This document shows, piece after piece, positions 41,346-50,467 of a stretch of DNA of 64,000 nt. Source of the stretch: JBPRGH01 sp051418055 (GTDB lineage: Bacteria; Bacteroidota; Bacteroidia; Cytophagales; Cyclobacteriaceae); NCBI GenBank assembly GCA_051418055.1, contig JBPRGH010000062.1, positions 1 through 64,000 on the forward strand. Reading direction: 5' to 3'. Numbering within the stretch: the first letter of the stretch is position 1; each line of letters opens with the position of its first letter. A program made the position numbers and the translations under genes. Under the pieces are notes generated by a model, which made no database searches, was not told the DNA's origin, and was given only the letters and a program-made list of their open reading frames with translations.

Positions 41346-44300
41346 TTAAAATAGCGCAGTTAACTGCACCCTACCAAGATGGATTGCTTTATTATCATCC
41401 GGTTTACGTCCATCATAAAAAATTGAGAATTTTAATCCATTAGAAAGCTTCTGTTGAAGGTTTAGCTGCCAGTAAATATTTTGGCCCGGCCGCATGGCAT
41501 TCAGGAGTGAATAACCGGAAGCCGTATTTTCATCACCTTCAAAATCTATATTTATCATCCGAAGGTCAGCGCCAATAAACGTATCCTGACGATTGTGCTT
41601 AACATTTACTTTAATTTCCCTGTGATTAGCATATCCTTCAGAAAACTGAGTTGCTTCTTTATTCTGCAATATATAAGCCCCGGAAACTTGCCACTGGCTT
41701 CCAATAATGTAATTTATTTCAGGATTTAACAACCAGCTTTTTACATGATAGTTCCCTCTTTCGGAAAATCCAACATCCAGGCTCTCCTCCGTCTGATTTC
41801 CTTTTAGTAAGAAGTCAATTGAAGGCGTTACGGCATACATCAAGTCCATACTCCATTCCTGTCTATTTATTTGCTGAAATCCTGCCTGAAACCACTGCTT
41901 TCGATGTATATCCCGGTAACCTATGCCTCCACCAATTTTTTCGCGCGACCTTGTTAAATAAATCCTTCCATACATCATTGTCCTGTCACTAACCAACTGA
42001 TTATTCTCTACATCATTTCCAAAAAGCCACAATCGCTCTTCCCAATCATTACTGCTAGTCTTTCTTTCCGACTGATAATTCAACATTCCCTTTATCCTGG
42101 ACAACAGATATTTAAAGCCCTCTGCCTTTCTCCATTCATTGGGCAGCTGGTAATTTCCCCGGTAGGAAAAACGGCTCTCATACGCCGGAATGAAATCGTT
42201 ACCCGGCAATAAGATCTTGACAAAATTCCGCTCATCTATATTTATAGCTTCAAAAAATTCATCAAGGTCCTGAATGTTATCATTATCGAGATCTCTCCAG
42301 GTATGTGTACCCTCTCCAGGCATTACCTGCATGTACTGAAATGTTCTCCTAAGCTCCCGCCCCTGAGAAATACCATACCCAATCTCCTGAGCAATAATTT
42401 TTCCAAACAGATCATTACGCCAGTTTACATCCCCTGAAAGCATCTCTTCGGCTGCATCATTTCCTTCATACTCCAGCTTTCGGTAGTTTAACCGTAAGTC
42501 AAAATTTTTTAATTTACCTGAAGAAGTTAGAGTATGAGCTCTGGTGAAATCCTGTAATTCTCCATTGGATGGAAGCTGATCCTCTCTTATCGCATAAGAG
42601 AGATTAAATGTCTGACCCTTTGCCCCTATATGATTCAGATACACCTGCCGTTCAAAAAAAGCATTTCGTGATGCATATAAAGAATCCTGAAGAAACATCT
42701 GATTTTTTTCAGAGACGACTCTCAAACCCGGGATCCAGCTGCCGGCTTTATAATTAATATCAAAATTATAATTGAGCCACTCAGAAGACAATAGCTGATT
42801 TTCGCTATCGACGAAAGTAATATCGCCATTTCCGGTAAATTTATTCCATTTTTCACTAAAGTTGATCCCATGCAGCCATCCTCTTGAATAGGTATCAGAT
42901 CTTCTTGATACCTGATAACTGTAAAATTCGTCAGATGATTTAGCTAACTTTAGCTCTCCATTTAACAGCCATTCATTAGATCTTACCGAATCTGATGAAA
43001 GCCAAAGCCTGTCAAACTCAACAGAACGGATCCTTTCCAAAGAATGAAATTCGTGATCAATATACTGTAGCTCAAAAAGATGATAAAGTTCGTAGCCCTC
43101 AATTATCTGCTGTTTTTCTCCGGAATGATATAAACGTAATGCCCCACCCGATGCAGCACTTGTATTTGACAGATTATTTTCTTCAAAAGCTGAAGCTGTA
43201 TACTCAACACCCAGTTTGCCGTACTCACCGGTATTGATTTTGCCACCCAGAGTGAAAAGTTGATGTGTCTCAGGAGTACTGACAGCTATTACAGGCTCAT
43301 AATTTCCTTGCGGAATACCATTCTCGGGTGCCACCCACTCATAAATCCTGCCTTCAGCAGTATAATCCTTTACAATATAGTTACCCTGTTGTACTTCTCT
43401 GAAGCTTAACCGGTAGAAAGCCACCTCCGGATCCCTGGAATAAAAATAGGTGACAAAGCTCCTTCCATTAATAATGGTATCTTTTCTGGCATACATTAAC
43501 AGTGAGGGGTGATACCCTATACTATCGGCTCCCGGTAAATATACTACTCCATCCACTGGAGTTTCAGTTGTCAATAGGGAAAGATCAATGGCATCAAGAT
43601 CTAAACCCATTGGTTGACGCGAGTTATCATGCTGGCGATAATAATGAAGAAACACCTCGTAATTTTCTGTGGTGTACTGATGGTTTGCCATTATGGAAGT
43701 TTGCTGATAAGATAGCTGTGTATACTCAAACTCTATTATGATCCTGCTGAAACGCGTGATAATAACCTCATTTGTAAACGTAATTTCACCCTGATTATAG
43801 TCAATAATATAATCATTATCCAAGCCTCTTAAAAGCTGCTTTCCATCCAGAAATACTTTTTCTGTTCCCGGTAATATTACTACCAATGATGAAGCTGCCG
43901 GTCGTGGTATACGATAAGGTCCGGTAACCCCATCCTGGACATCCAATTGCTGTCGACTAAATTTACCTCTTGCAGATGCACCTCCTATGGTAGTCACTGA
44001 AATCCCTTTTTCCGTCTCCCTATGAAGCTGTAACCTTGCGCCTTCTACATTTCTGGCATACCTGCCGTAATAAGAGTCATTTACCCACTGCTGATCGCCT
44101 GCTTCCAGAGAAAATTTATCATTATAAAGTTTCACTGACACATGGTCATAATCTCTCAGGTACTGGGAATTACCTTCCGGTAAATATGGAACCTGCTGAT
44201 CTGTAATTTGAGCCGAGACATTAAGGTTATCGTTTAGCTTTCCTTCAAGTTGCAGGTTCATCCGTGACTGCATTGTAAGACTTTGCTGGTTCCCTACAGT

Positions 44301-44705
44301 AATACCTCTGGTAATTGATCCCTGGTGAGCAAGATCTTTCTTATCAAGAATAGTTAATTTTTGATGATTAATTTTTTCAGGTAATGGATCTTTAAAAACA
44401 GCTTGTGAATCGTAGAGTGACAGATCCCGATGCTGGTACTTCTTGTTTAAATCAAAAGATAATGTCTGATAGCAAACCTGTACTGAATCATCCTCAGTAC
44501 TAATTTGTAATGATTTACCATCTTCAGATATAGAAAAGCTATTATTATTTTGTGGAAGAAGTATGACAGAACCAGGAATAATAGTGAGAGAGTCATTAAT
44601 AACCTCGCCAGATTTAATAAATAAGCATTTTTCATTTTGCCCATAAGCCTCTGGGCTTAACCAAGCTAAAAACAACAACAATAGTATGATAAAATGCCTA
44701 TTCAT
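41346..44705 (-). CDS. Giant probable outer-membrane beta protein, unknown function
   Basis: 1119 residues from ATG 44705, chosen because it gives the signal peptide MNRHFIILLLLFLAWLSPEA; an upstream start at 44780 would add 25 unrelated residues. The mature part is rich in alternating strands. A repeated-looking early section holds HQGSITRGITVGNQQSLTMQ, NVSAQITDQQVPYLPEG and AGDQQWVNDSYYGRYARNVE; near residue 800 is an acidic loop DLDNDNIQDLDEF of calcium-binding type; the protein ends VQLTALF with a terminal phenylalanine, as outer-membrane barrels do. It is not a TonB receptor: no plug motif was seen. Its start overlaps the kinase stop by 8 bases, so the two are translated together. Confidence 0.78.
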   Translation of the reverse strand: MNRHFIILLLLFLAWLSPEAYGQNEKCLFIKSGEVINDSLTIIPGSVILLPQNNNSFSISEDGKSLQISTEDDSVQVCYQTLSFDLNKKYQHRDLSLYDSQAVFKDPLPEKINHQKLTILDKKDLAHQGSITRGITVGNQQSLTMQSRMNLQLEGKLNDNLNVSAQITDQQVPYLPEGNSQYLRDYDHVSVKLYNDKFSLEAGDQQWVNDSYYGRYARNVEGARLQLHRETEKGISVTTIGGASARGKFSRQQLDVQDGVTGPYRIPRPAASSLVVILPGTEKVFLDGKQLLRGLDNDYIIDYNQGEITFTNEVIITRFSRIIIEFEYTQLSYQQTSIMANHQYTTENYEVFLHYYRQHDNSRQPMGLDLDAIDLSLLTTETPVDGVVYLPGADSIGYHPSLLMYARKDTIINGRSFVTYFYSRDPEVAFYRLSFREVQQGNYIVKDYTAEGRIYEWVAPENGIPQGNYEPVIAVSTPETHQLFTLGGKINTGEYGKLGVEYTASAFEENNLSNTSAASGGALRLYHSGEKQQIIEGYELYHLFELQYIDHEFHSLERIRSVEFDRLWLSSDSVRSNEWLLNGELKLAKSSDEFYSYQVSRRSDTYSRGWLHGINFSEKWNKFTGNGDITFVDSENQLLSSEWLNYNFDINYKAGSWIPGLRVVSEKNQMFLQDSLYASRNAFFERQVYLNHIGAKGQTFNLSYAIREDQLPSNGELQDFTRAHTLTSSGKLKNFDLRLNYRKLEYEGNDAAEEMLSGDVNWRNDLFGKIIAQEIGYGISQGRELRRTFQYMQVMPGEGTHTWRDLDNDNIQDLDEFFEAINIDERNFVKILLPGNDFIPAYESRFSYRGNYQLPNEWRKAEGFKYLLSRIKGMLNYQSERKTSSNDWEERLWLFGNDVENNQLVSDRTMMYGRIYLTRSREKIGGGIGYRDIHRKQWFQAGFQQINRQEWSMDLMYAVTPSIDFLLKGNQTEESLDVGFSERGNYHVKSWLLNPEINYIIGSQWQVSGAYILQNKEATQFSEGYANHREIKVNVKHNRQDTFIGADLRMINIDFEGDENTASGYSLLNAMRPGQNIYWQLNLQQKLSNGLKFSIFYDGRKPDDNKAIHLGRVQLTALF

Positions 44706-47700
44706 TAGCCAATGGCAGCAGTATAAAAAATGTTGTGCCTTTTCCTTCTTCCGTCTCAAACCAAATACTTCCTCCGGCATGTTCTATACCACGGCGGGCT
44801 ATTGCCAATCCTATACCTGAGCCTCTTCTTTTGGTACTAAAGTGAGGCATAAAAATTTTTTCCCTTACGTTTTCTTCTATCCCCGGACCATTATCAGCAA
44901 TGGACAGTAATACGGTATTATCGGGCAGTACCTTAAGGTTAATATCAATTATCAGCGGCTGGTAACCCTCTCCGGCTTCAATAGCATTTATAATTATATT
45001 AGTAATTATCCGCCCCATTAATTTTTTGTCCGCTTCTACAAATAACGGCCGCTCAACCGTATGCACCTGTAGCTCTACCCCCTCAGTATTTGAATATAAA
45101 CTGACAGTATCAACCGTCAGCTCCTGGAGATCAAAATATTCTTTAGTAGGTGATGGCATACTTGCAAAGGCACTGAAAGAACCCGCTATTTCACTAAGAA
45201 TATTTACCTGCTGAAGAAGGGTATTAACAGATTTCTTAAGCTGATTATCCTTGCCATCTGTTGTACCTAACGTACGCTGAAGATGCTGTAGGGTCAGCTT
45301 CATGGGAGTCAAAGGATTCTTTATTTCATGAGCTACCTGCTGTGCCATTTCCCGCCAAGCAGATTCTTTTTCCGTTTTTGCGAGTGCTTTTTTACTTTCC
45401 TCAAGATTTTCCACCATCCGGTTATACTCATTTACCATCAGGCCTATTTCATCCTTAGCTTCCCAAATCAAGGGCTCATTAAATTCGAGTGAGGTTTTTT
45501 GCAGCTTTCGGGTAATTATTTTAAGCGGAATAGTCAGGTATTCTGAAGCCAGATAGGAGACAAGCAGGAACAGCAGGAAAATTATAGTAAAAACATTAAT
45601 AACATTTGTAAAAATATCTATCTGATGACGTTCAAGAGCTGCTTCAGACTGAAAGAAAGGCACACTAAGTATTCCAATAAGATTACCTGTTTCCGGAGAA
45701 CGGATACTATGATAAGATGTTTTAAAATTTAATTTACCTACCGATTCATCAGTAGTAAAAAGCTGTTCGTTACGATAATTTATATTTACTATTGCCATTG
45801 GGTTAATATATGGAGACAATAGATGATTCTCATAGATCATAGGTTGGCTCGTTACCAACAACCTGCCATTCGGTGAGAAGATATTTGCATCTGCATTTGC
45901 ATATCGTGATGCACGTAGAAGTACGTTTATAAGCTGATTCTCATAAGGCTCTTTAATTATATCGTCAGCAATATTCCGGGCGATATTTTCCGCCTTTTCT
46001 ACATTTTCCCTTATTACCTCTTCTTTGAATGACTTATTCACGAGACTTAAAGTAATGATCGAAACGATGAGCATTGGTATAAAAAAGGCGAGACTAAGGT
46101 ACAGTTGAATTTTAGCCGAATAAAAAAGCTCATTTCCCCTTACCAGAAATGAAATAGCATAGAATAATGAAACTATCATTACTGCAAAAACCACTAACAG
46201 GAAAAAGAAAGAGAAATTACTGAAAAAATGCTCGACGGTATGTGCAGGGACTGAAACAATATAAATATTGTCCTCCGCATCTCTCATGGCAATATGCTGA
46301 TACCCATTTAGGTCAACTCCATCAATATAGATCTCCTGTTTTTGAATAACTTCTTCAGGAAGATTACTGACATAATTAAACCTTCCGGAGCTATAAATAA
46401 CACCACTATTTTTATAAACAGCATAGGAATATGATTTATCCTGAAAAGATTGCAGGAACCTGTTATCCACAAGTAATTCCGGATACACATTCTGAGGGAT
46501 AAGCTTTTTTAAACGGAGATCAAGTAAAATATATCCAACACGTAATCCTCGTTTTTTAATCTCAATTAAATCGAGATACCGACCAGCCAATTCATCACCA
46601 GGTTCATCAATGTAATAGATATATGGATAGATGGTTTGATACTTTTCATTTGCGGCTTTTATATCTGCAGGGCGAAGCATAAATTCCATGGGATTAAAAG
46701 GTCTGCCTTGTGCATCGAAAAGATAAATATCTATATCATACTTGTCAAAATAATCACTTAAGTAAACCTGGCGGATCTTATCTTTTACCACTGTTTTGCC
46801 CAAATACGGGCTACTCAGACGACTTTGTATAAAAAAATCATCCTGAATTTTCTTATTAAGGTCGTGCAATAAAAATTCGGCCAGCGCATCATTCTCAACC
46901 AAAAATTTTTCGGCAAACTTTATCTGATTCTTATACTCCTGCTCCTCTTCAAGGTTCATTGTAGCCAGTGCAATAATCATAGAAGCTGAAACAGCCCAGG
47001 AAAAGAAATATACATATGTGGCAAATCGGATCTTAAAAAGGCTTCTATATAATCTGGTAGAAGATATGATAGCTATAAAGCCTCCTGTTATAATTATAGG
47101 AATAATAAAATTTATATTTTCAACTATACCTACAGCAATAAACAATATGATAGTTATTGAAATAATTATTATCCTGTCTTTCTGAATAAAATTTTCATTT
47201 AAAGTGCGCAGCACTAAATGGCCTATTATAAATCCTACCAGTGCGATCACTACCAGCGATAGATAAGCAGCGACTCGTAATGAATCAAACATTAAAAGCT
47301 GATTAATATCCAGTGAGATCTGTGAGTTGTGATATATCGTCTGCACCACCAGGTAAAGCAAAAGCGACGAATAAAAAAATAATAGCATAAGCAAAGTCAC
47401 CCAAAAATGACTCAGCCTCGAACCACCAATTTTTTCAATAAGATATTTACGATAGATGTAAAAGGATATTACAATAACCAGTAATAACAGAAGGTTAAGT
47501 AAAAGATCCCCAAGTGTAGGATTGAGCCATGAGGAGGCAAAGGCTGAAGTATCAAATAATTCGTGATCGATAGCCCGACGTGGAAAATTGAAAACCAGCA
47601 TTAGCAGCCGGGGAATAATGATAATAAGGCTAAAAAGAAGAAGGGAGTTTAATAAGCCGTACTTTCTAATTAATCTCCTTCTATACCTGATAATAAGGCC

Positions 47701-48348
47701 GATTAAAAAAGCAAAAGATAATAACAAAAGAAAACTTCCCCACTGATCGTTCTTTAAAGTAATAGTATTGACCGCTTGCTTACTTAAAACAACCTGAAAA
47801 TAACATTCATTATTGATACATATATTATTACCCGATGTAAGGGACGGCTCTAATAACTTCTCCGGTTCGAAATTAAATATCTCATCATTATAATGTGGGG
47901 CTATATATTGATTGGTAATCCTTGATGAGCGGTATAATTCAATAAAACCTGCAACAACAATATTATCTACCTCCCATTTCTTTACAATAAACAATCCCTC
48001 GGGTATCCTAAGAAACTTCGAGTCATAGGTACCCGCTATATATTTATAATCAGGTACTATAGTGTTATTATTCCAAAAGACCAATTTCCCATCTTTATAT
48101 GCAGTAAAAGGATGGGTATTTAATTTTTGAGCTAACCTTAATTTTATGCTATCCTCCTGCGCGGACACCAATAGCTGTTTGGCATGTTTCTCCAGCTCGA
48201 GTAGCTCGTTTGCCAGATTTGCCTCTGTTTTTTTAAATTGATTTTGAAGAATAGCCTGTTCATCATGGGGCCAGTAGAGTAATGCCATACCTGCCACAAA
48301 TGAAAGAATACAGAGATAAAAAAACGGATGTTTAAATGTTGTTCGCAA
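44698..48348 (-). CDS. Very large membrane sensor histidine kinase (NtrY-like)
   Basis: 1216 residues, about double a usual kinase. TM1 at about 8-23, a periplasmic domain to about 200, a block of seven to eight membrane segments at about 205-455, a second extracytoplasmic domain to about 720, two more segments, a third sensor region, and a last segment near 910-930. The C-terminal part has a HAMP-like linker, His1007 in QQVAHEIKNPLTPMKLTLQ, the N-box IIINAIEAG, DNGPGIEEN and GSGIGLAIARRGIEHAGGSI. The HEIKNPLTPM box is typical of NtrY. No response regulator is adjacent; its partner is not in the window. The outer-membrane gene overlaps it. Confidence 0.9.
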   Translation of the reverse strand: MRTTFKHPFFYLCILSFVAGMALLYWPHDEQAILQNQFKKTEANLANELLELEKHAKQLLVSAQEDSIKLRLAQKLNTHPFTAYKDGKLVFWNNNTIVPDYKYIAGTYDSKFLRIPEGLFIVKKWEVDNIVVAGFIELYRSSRITNQYIAPHYNDEIFNFEPEKLLEPSLTSGNNICINNECYFQVVLSKQAVNTITLKNDQWGSFLLLLSFAFLIGLIIRYRRRLIRKYGLLNSLLLFSLIIIIPRLLMLVFNFPRRAIDHELFDTSAFASSWLNPTLGDLLLNLLLLLVIVISFYIYRKYLIEKIGGSRLSHFWVTLLMLLFFYSSLLLYLVVQTIYHNSQISLDINQLLMFDSLRVAAYLSLVVIALVGFIIGHLVLRTLNENFIQKDRIIIISITIILFIAVGIVENINFIIPIIITGGFIAIISSTRLYRSLFKIRFATYVYFFSWAVSASMIIALATMNLEEEQEYKNQIKFAEKFLVENDALAEFLLHDLNKKIQDDFFIQSRLSSPYLGKTVVKDKIRQVYLSDYFDKYDIDIYLFDAQGRPFNPMEFMLRPADIKAANEKYQTIYPYIYYIDEPGDELAGRYLDLIEIKKRGLRVGYILLDLRLKKLIPQNVYPELLVDNRFLQSFQDKSYSYAVYKNSGVIYSSGRFNYVSNLPEEVIQKQEIYIDGVDLNGYQHIAMRDAEDNIYIVSVPAHTVEHFFSNFSFFFLLVVFAVMIVSLFYAISFLVRGNELFYSAKIQLYLSLAFFIPMLIVSIITLSLVNKSFKEEVIRENVEKAENIARNIADDIIKEPYENQLINVLLRASRYANADANIFSPNGRLLVTSQPMIYENHLLSPYINPMAIVNINYRNEQLFTTDESVGKLNFKTSYHSIRSPETGNLIGILSVPFFQSEAALERHQIDIFTNVINVFTIIFLLFLLVSYLASEYLTIPLKIITRKLQKTSLEFNEPLIWEAKDEIGLMVNEYNRMVENLEESKKALAKTEKESAWREMAQQVAHEIKNPLTPMKLTLQHLQRTLGTTDGKDNQLKKSVNTLLQQVNILSEIAGSFSAFASMPSPTKEYFDLQELTVDTVSLYSNTEGVELQVHTVERPLFVEADKKLMGRIITNIIINAIEAGEGYQPLIIDINLKVLPDNTVLLSIADNGPGIEENVREKIFMPHFSTKRRGSGIGLAIARRGIEHAGGSIWFETEEGKGTTFFILLPLANE

Positions 48349-48392
48349 CTAAAAGCCTTCTGTTTTAATAAAGATAATAAAAGAAGGTGTAA

Positions 48393-48752
48393 TTAGAATT
48401 CCCTTCTCTTTATTCCTCCAACGCCATAGAGATATAAAATCCGGGAATACTGAAACATAAAAGGTAAAAGGAAAACAACTCCAACACCAATTATCACTGC
48501 TGACCTCACTAAAGTAAATGTGCCTGTGACCATTAATATTAAGCAAACCCCCATCACCCATGCAACAGAAAAAGCATAACTCACGTACATCGCGCCAAAA
48601 TAGAATCCCGGCTCGGGATGAAAAGTCTGATGGCAAACAGGGCATTGATCATTCATTTTATAAAATTTTAAATAATCATATGGCGGTGCCTGGAACATAT
48701 CCCCCTTACGGCAGCGTGGACATTTACCTTTTATAATATCAGATGATGTCAT
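48393..48752 (-). CDS. DUF983 family protein
   Basis: 119 residues. Two cysteine pairs (Cys11/Cys14 in KCPRCRKGDMF and Cys37/Cys40 in QCPVCHQTF) form a small zinc-ribbon-like head, followed by PGFYFGAMYVSYAFSVAW and two membrane segments at about 50-75 and 80-100. This is the DUF983 pattern, a family often found among cytochrome-oxidase genes. Its function is unknown. It overlaps the preceding 80-residue gene by 4 bases (ATGA), which means coupled translation. The 44-base gap to the kinase gene may still be one transcript. Confidence 0.88.
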   Translation of the reverse strand: MTSSDIIKGKCPRCRKGDMFQAPPYDYLKFYKMNDQCPVCHQTFHPEPGFYFGAMYVSYAFSVAWVMGVCLILMVTGTFTLVRSAVIIGVGVVFLLPFMFQYSRILYLYGVGGIKRREF

Positions 48753-48991
48753 GAAGCAGCTTGAGAAGCTTTACTGTTTCTATACCAAAAATATGCGCCT
48801 ACAGCTATTAACAGATACGGGAATATAAACAGGTACATGATCCCCAGGTTAATATTAGCTCCTGGCCCAATCTCACCGTTACTAAGATTGTTTTCAAGTG
48901 TAGCACGGCACATTGCACATTGCGCCCAGCTAACGGTTGATACCATAATTAATGCAAGGCTAACTACTAATATTTTAAATAATTTACCCAT
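48749..48991 (-). CDS. 80-residue exported membrane protein with a CxxC motif
   Basis: MGKLFKILVVSLALIMVSTV is a signal-like segment, then WAQCAMCRA with Cys25 and Cys28 exposed outside the inner membrane, a short polar stretch NLSNGEIGPGANINLG and a second membrane segment IMYLFIFPYLLIAVGAYFWY, ending in a charged tail. The CAMC pair could bind copper or take part in disulfide exchange. No family name is known to me, though I recall similar short proteins in Bacteroidota oxidase loci. Overlaps the genes on both sides by 8 and 4 bases. Confidence 0.75.
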   Translation of the reverse strand: MGKLFKILVVSLALIMVSTVSWAQCAMCRATLENNLSNGEIGPGANINLGIMYLFIFPYLLIAVGAYFWYRNSKASQAAS

Positions 48992-49511
48992 AGTAAGGAC
49001 TAATCATTAAATAAACCACAACCCCGGTAACTGCTACATATAACCAGATAGGAAAGGTCACTTTAGCTAATTTTCTATGACTTTCATAATTACCTAACCA
49101 TGCCCGTAAATAGCTAAACAAAACTAATGGAATTACAGCTATCGAAAGTATAATATGTGTAATAAGTATAACAAAATATATAACTTTCATTGCTCCCTCT
49201 CCCCCATATGAAGTTGGATCACTTGTCATGTGATATAAGATATACATGACTAAAAAAGAAGCTGATAAAGCAAGGCAGGTTTTAATCAATCTTTCATGAA
49301 GCTGTACCTTTTTATTTTTTATTGCTATAAATGCTGCCACTAATAATATAGCCGTAAAACCATTTATTGTCGCATAAACAGGTGGTAAATAGCTAAAGTC
49401 ATAGCCATCTATCTTAATACCAAATAAGGCCGCCACAGCAAAAGGAATTGCTACGGATAAACCTATTATTAATTTCTTATACTTTTTATTTTCTGAAACT
49501 ACTGTACTCAT
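48984..49511 (-). CDS. DUF420 membrane protein (YozB/CtaM-like)
   Basis: 175 residues with five hydrophobic segments: about 12-32, 43-62, 75-95, 107-130 and 150-170. Motifs LPPVYATINGFTAILLVAAF, HERLIKTCLALSASF, YHMTSDPTSYGG, THIILSIAVIPLVLFSYLRA and HRKLAKVTFPIWLYVAVTGV carry the conserved histidines of DUF420. The family includes Bacillus YozB/CtaM, reported to be needed for heme-copper oxidase activity (from memory). It overlaps the SCO-like gene by 26 bases and the CxxC gene by 8. Confidence 0.88.
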   Translation of the reverse strand: MSTVVSENKKYKKLIIGLSVAIPFAVAALFGIKIDGYDFSYLPPVYATINGFTAILLVAAFIAIKNKKVQLHERLIKTCLALSASFLVMYILYHMTSDPTSYGGEGAMKVIYFVILITHIILSIAVIPLVLFSYLRAWLGNYESHRKLAKVTFPIWLYVAVTGVVVYLMISPYYG

Positions 49512-50043
49512 CCCTTAAGATCATTAATTCACCCTCAAGCCGGTCCAATTCTTTTTTACTTAAGGCATAGTATCCCCTTACATGCTGCTCGGGATCTACT
49601 AATACGAAAGGTTGGCCATTAGTATTACCAAAACCACATAAATTCAGTTCCTTAAGCTCATACTTTTTAACCTTGTAAAATTGCCAGTTTTCCTGTCTGT
49701 ACTCTTCCGTCTTTAAATTTAATGGTGAATGGTGTAAAAAAATAAAATCGATATCAGTATGATTTTGTGATACTCTACGCAGATCATTAAGTTGAGCTTT
49801 AGTAATTGAACCCTGTTCAATAAAAATCACTTTAAATTCCCCTTCTTCAATACCTAAACTGTCTATAACAGGTACTTTTAATGCTCCTTCATTTTTATCT
49901 GGACAACCCTTAATACTTAACCCCTCCGGATGCTGTAAAGGCACATCAAATTTATTTTCACCAAACTGGTGCAGAAAAATTATTACTAGTGATGGAACAG
50001 CTAGAATAATAAACAGTAATAATATGCGTAAACTTTTATTCAT
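49486..50043 (-). CDS. SCO1-like thioredoxin-fold protein lacking copper ligands
   Basis: 185 residues. One N-terminal membrane anchor (RILLLFIILAVPSLVIIFL) and an extracytoplasmic domain. The end PFVLVDPEQHVRGYYALSKK matches the SCO pattern in which a strand with LVD is followed by G-x-(I/V)-RGYY. The copper CxxxC expected near residue 75 is absent (VIFIEQGSITKAQL), as is the histidine before LVD (NTNGQP). Two unrelated cysteines remain, Cys47 and Cys136. It is thus a degenerate SCO relative, perhaps structural. It is the first gene after the terminator downstream of subunit IV and overlaps DUF420 by 26 bases. Confidence 0.7.
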   Translation of the reverse strand: MNKSLRILLLFIILAVPSLVIIFLHQFGENKFDVPLQHPEGLSIKGCPDKNEGALKVPVIDSLGIEEGEFKVIFIEQGSITKAQLNDLRRVSQNHTDIDFIFLHHSPLNLKTEEYRQENWQFYKVKKYELKELNLCGFGNTNGQPFVLVDPEQHVRGYYALSKKELDRLEGELMILRDEYSSFRK

Positions 50044-50050
50044 AGCCTAA

Positions 50051-50094
50051 ATAAAAAAGTCATTTCAGTCTCAATTTGGACCGAAATGACTTTT
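50051..50094 (-). terminator. Terminator/attenuator between subunit IV and the SCO-like gene
   Basis: AAAAGTCATTTC (50055-50066) pairs with GAAATGACTTTT (50083-50094), with an inner GTC/GAC extension. On the minus strand TTTTTTATTTA follows. It should end most of the act-cox message before the four small genes, which may then rely on readthrough. Confidence 0.8.
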
Positions 50095-50116
50095 AAAAAT
50101 TTCATTTTATTGTTCT

Positions 50117-50455
50117 TTAGAAATATCTTACGTCAAAGATCGAGATCCCCTCGTATATAAAAGCTACCAACATCCATACAATAAAGATCATTGGGATAAG
50201 TATTGACCAGATCAACACTTTTGTCTCATATCTTAGGTGCATAAATTCGCCAACGATATAAGCAGCCTTTACTATTGTCATACCTACGAATATTACTATC
50301 CTCGTCATTTCCATCTCCAGAGGGACAGTAAATGCTACAAGGAATTCAAGGGCTGTAATGATAGCCAAAATGAGGGCTGTCATCCAGATCTTTCTAATTT
50401 TTGCTTTATCAGGTGGGTGTACCACCACTTCCTTATGATGTTCTTCGTGATGCAT
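50117..50455 (-). CDS. Cytochrome c oxidase subunit IV (prokaryotic type)
   Basis: 112 residues with three membrane segments at about 22-42, 50-70 and 82-104. MHHEEHHKEVVVHPPDKAKI is a His-rich start; IWMTALILAIITALEFLVAF and YIVGEFMHLRYETKVLIWSI fit the COX4/CtaF prokaryotic family, a small non-catalytic subunit that steadies the oxidase. It is the last gene of the oxidase block before a terminator and starts 12 bases after the subunit III stop. Confidence 0.88.
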   Translation of the reverse strand: MHHEEHHKEVVVHPPDKAKIRKIWMTALILAIITALEFLVAFTVPLEMEMTRIVIFVGMTIVKAAYIVGEFMHLRYETKVLIWSILIPMIFIVWMLVAFIYEGISIFDVRYF

Positions 50456-50467
50456 ATTTAAAGTTTT

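Noticed and set aside
48349..48645. 98-codon minus frame overlapping DUF983
   Set aside because: Out of frame with the DUF983 gene, whose cysteine motifs and membrane helices are clear.
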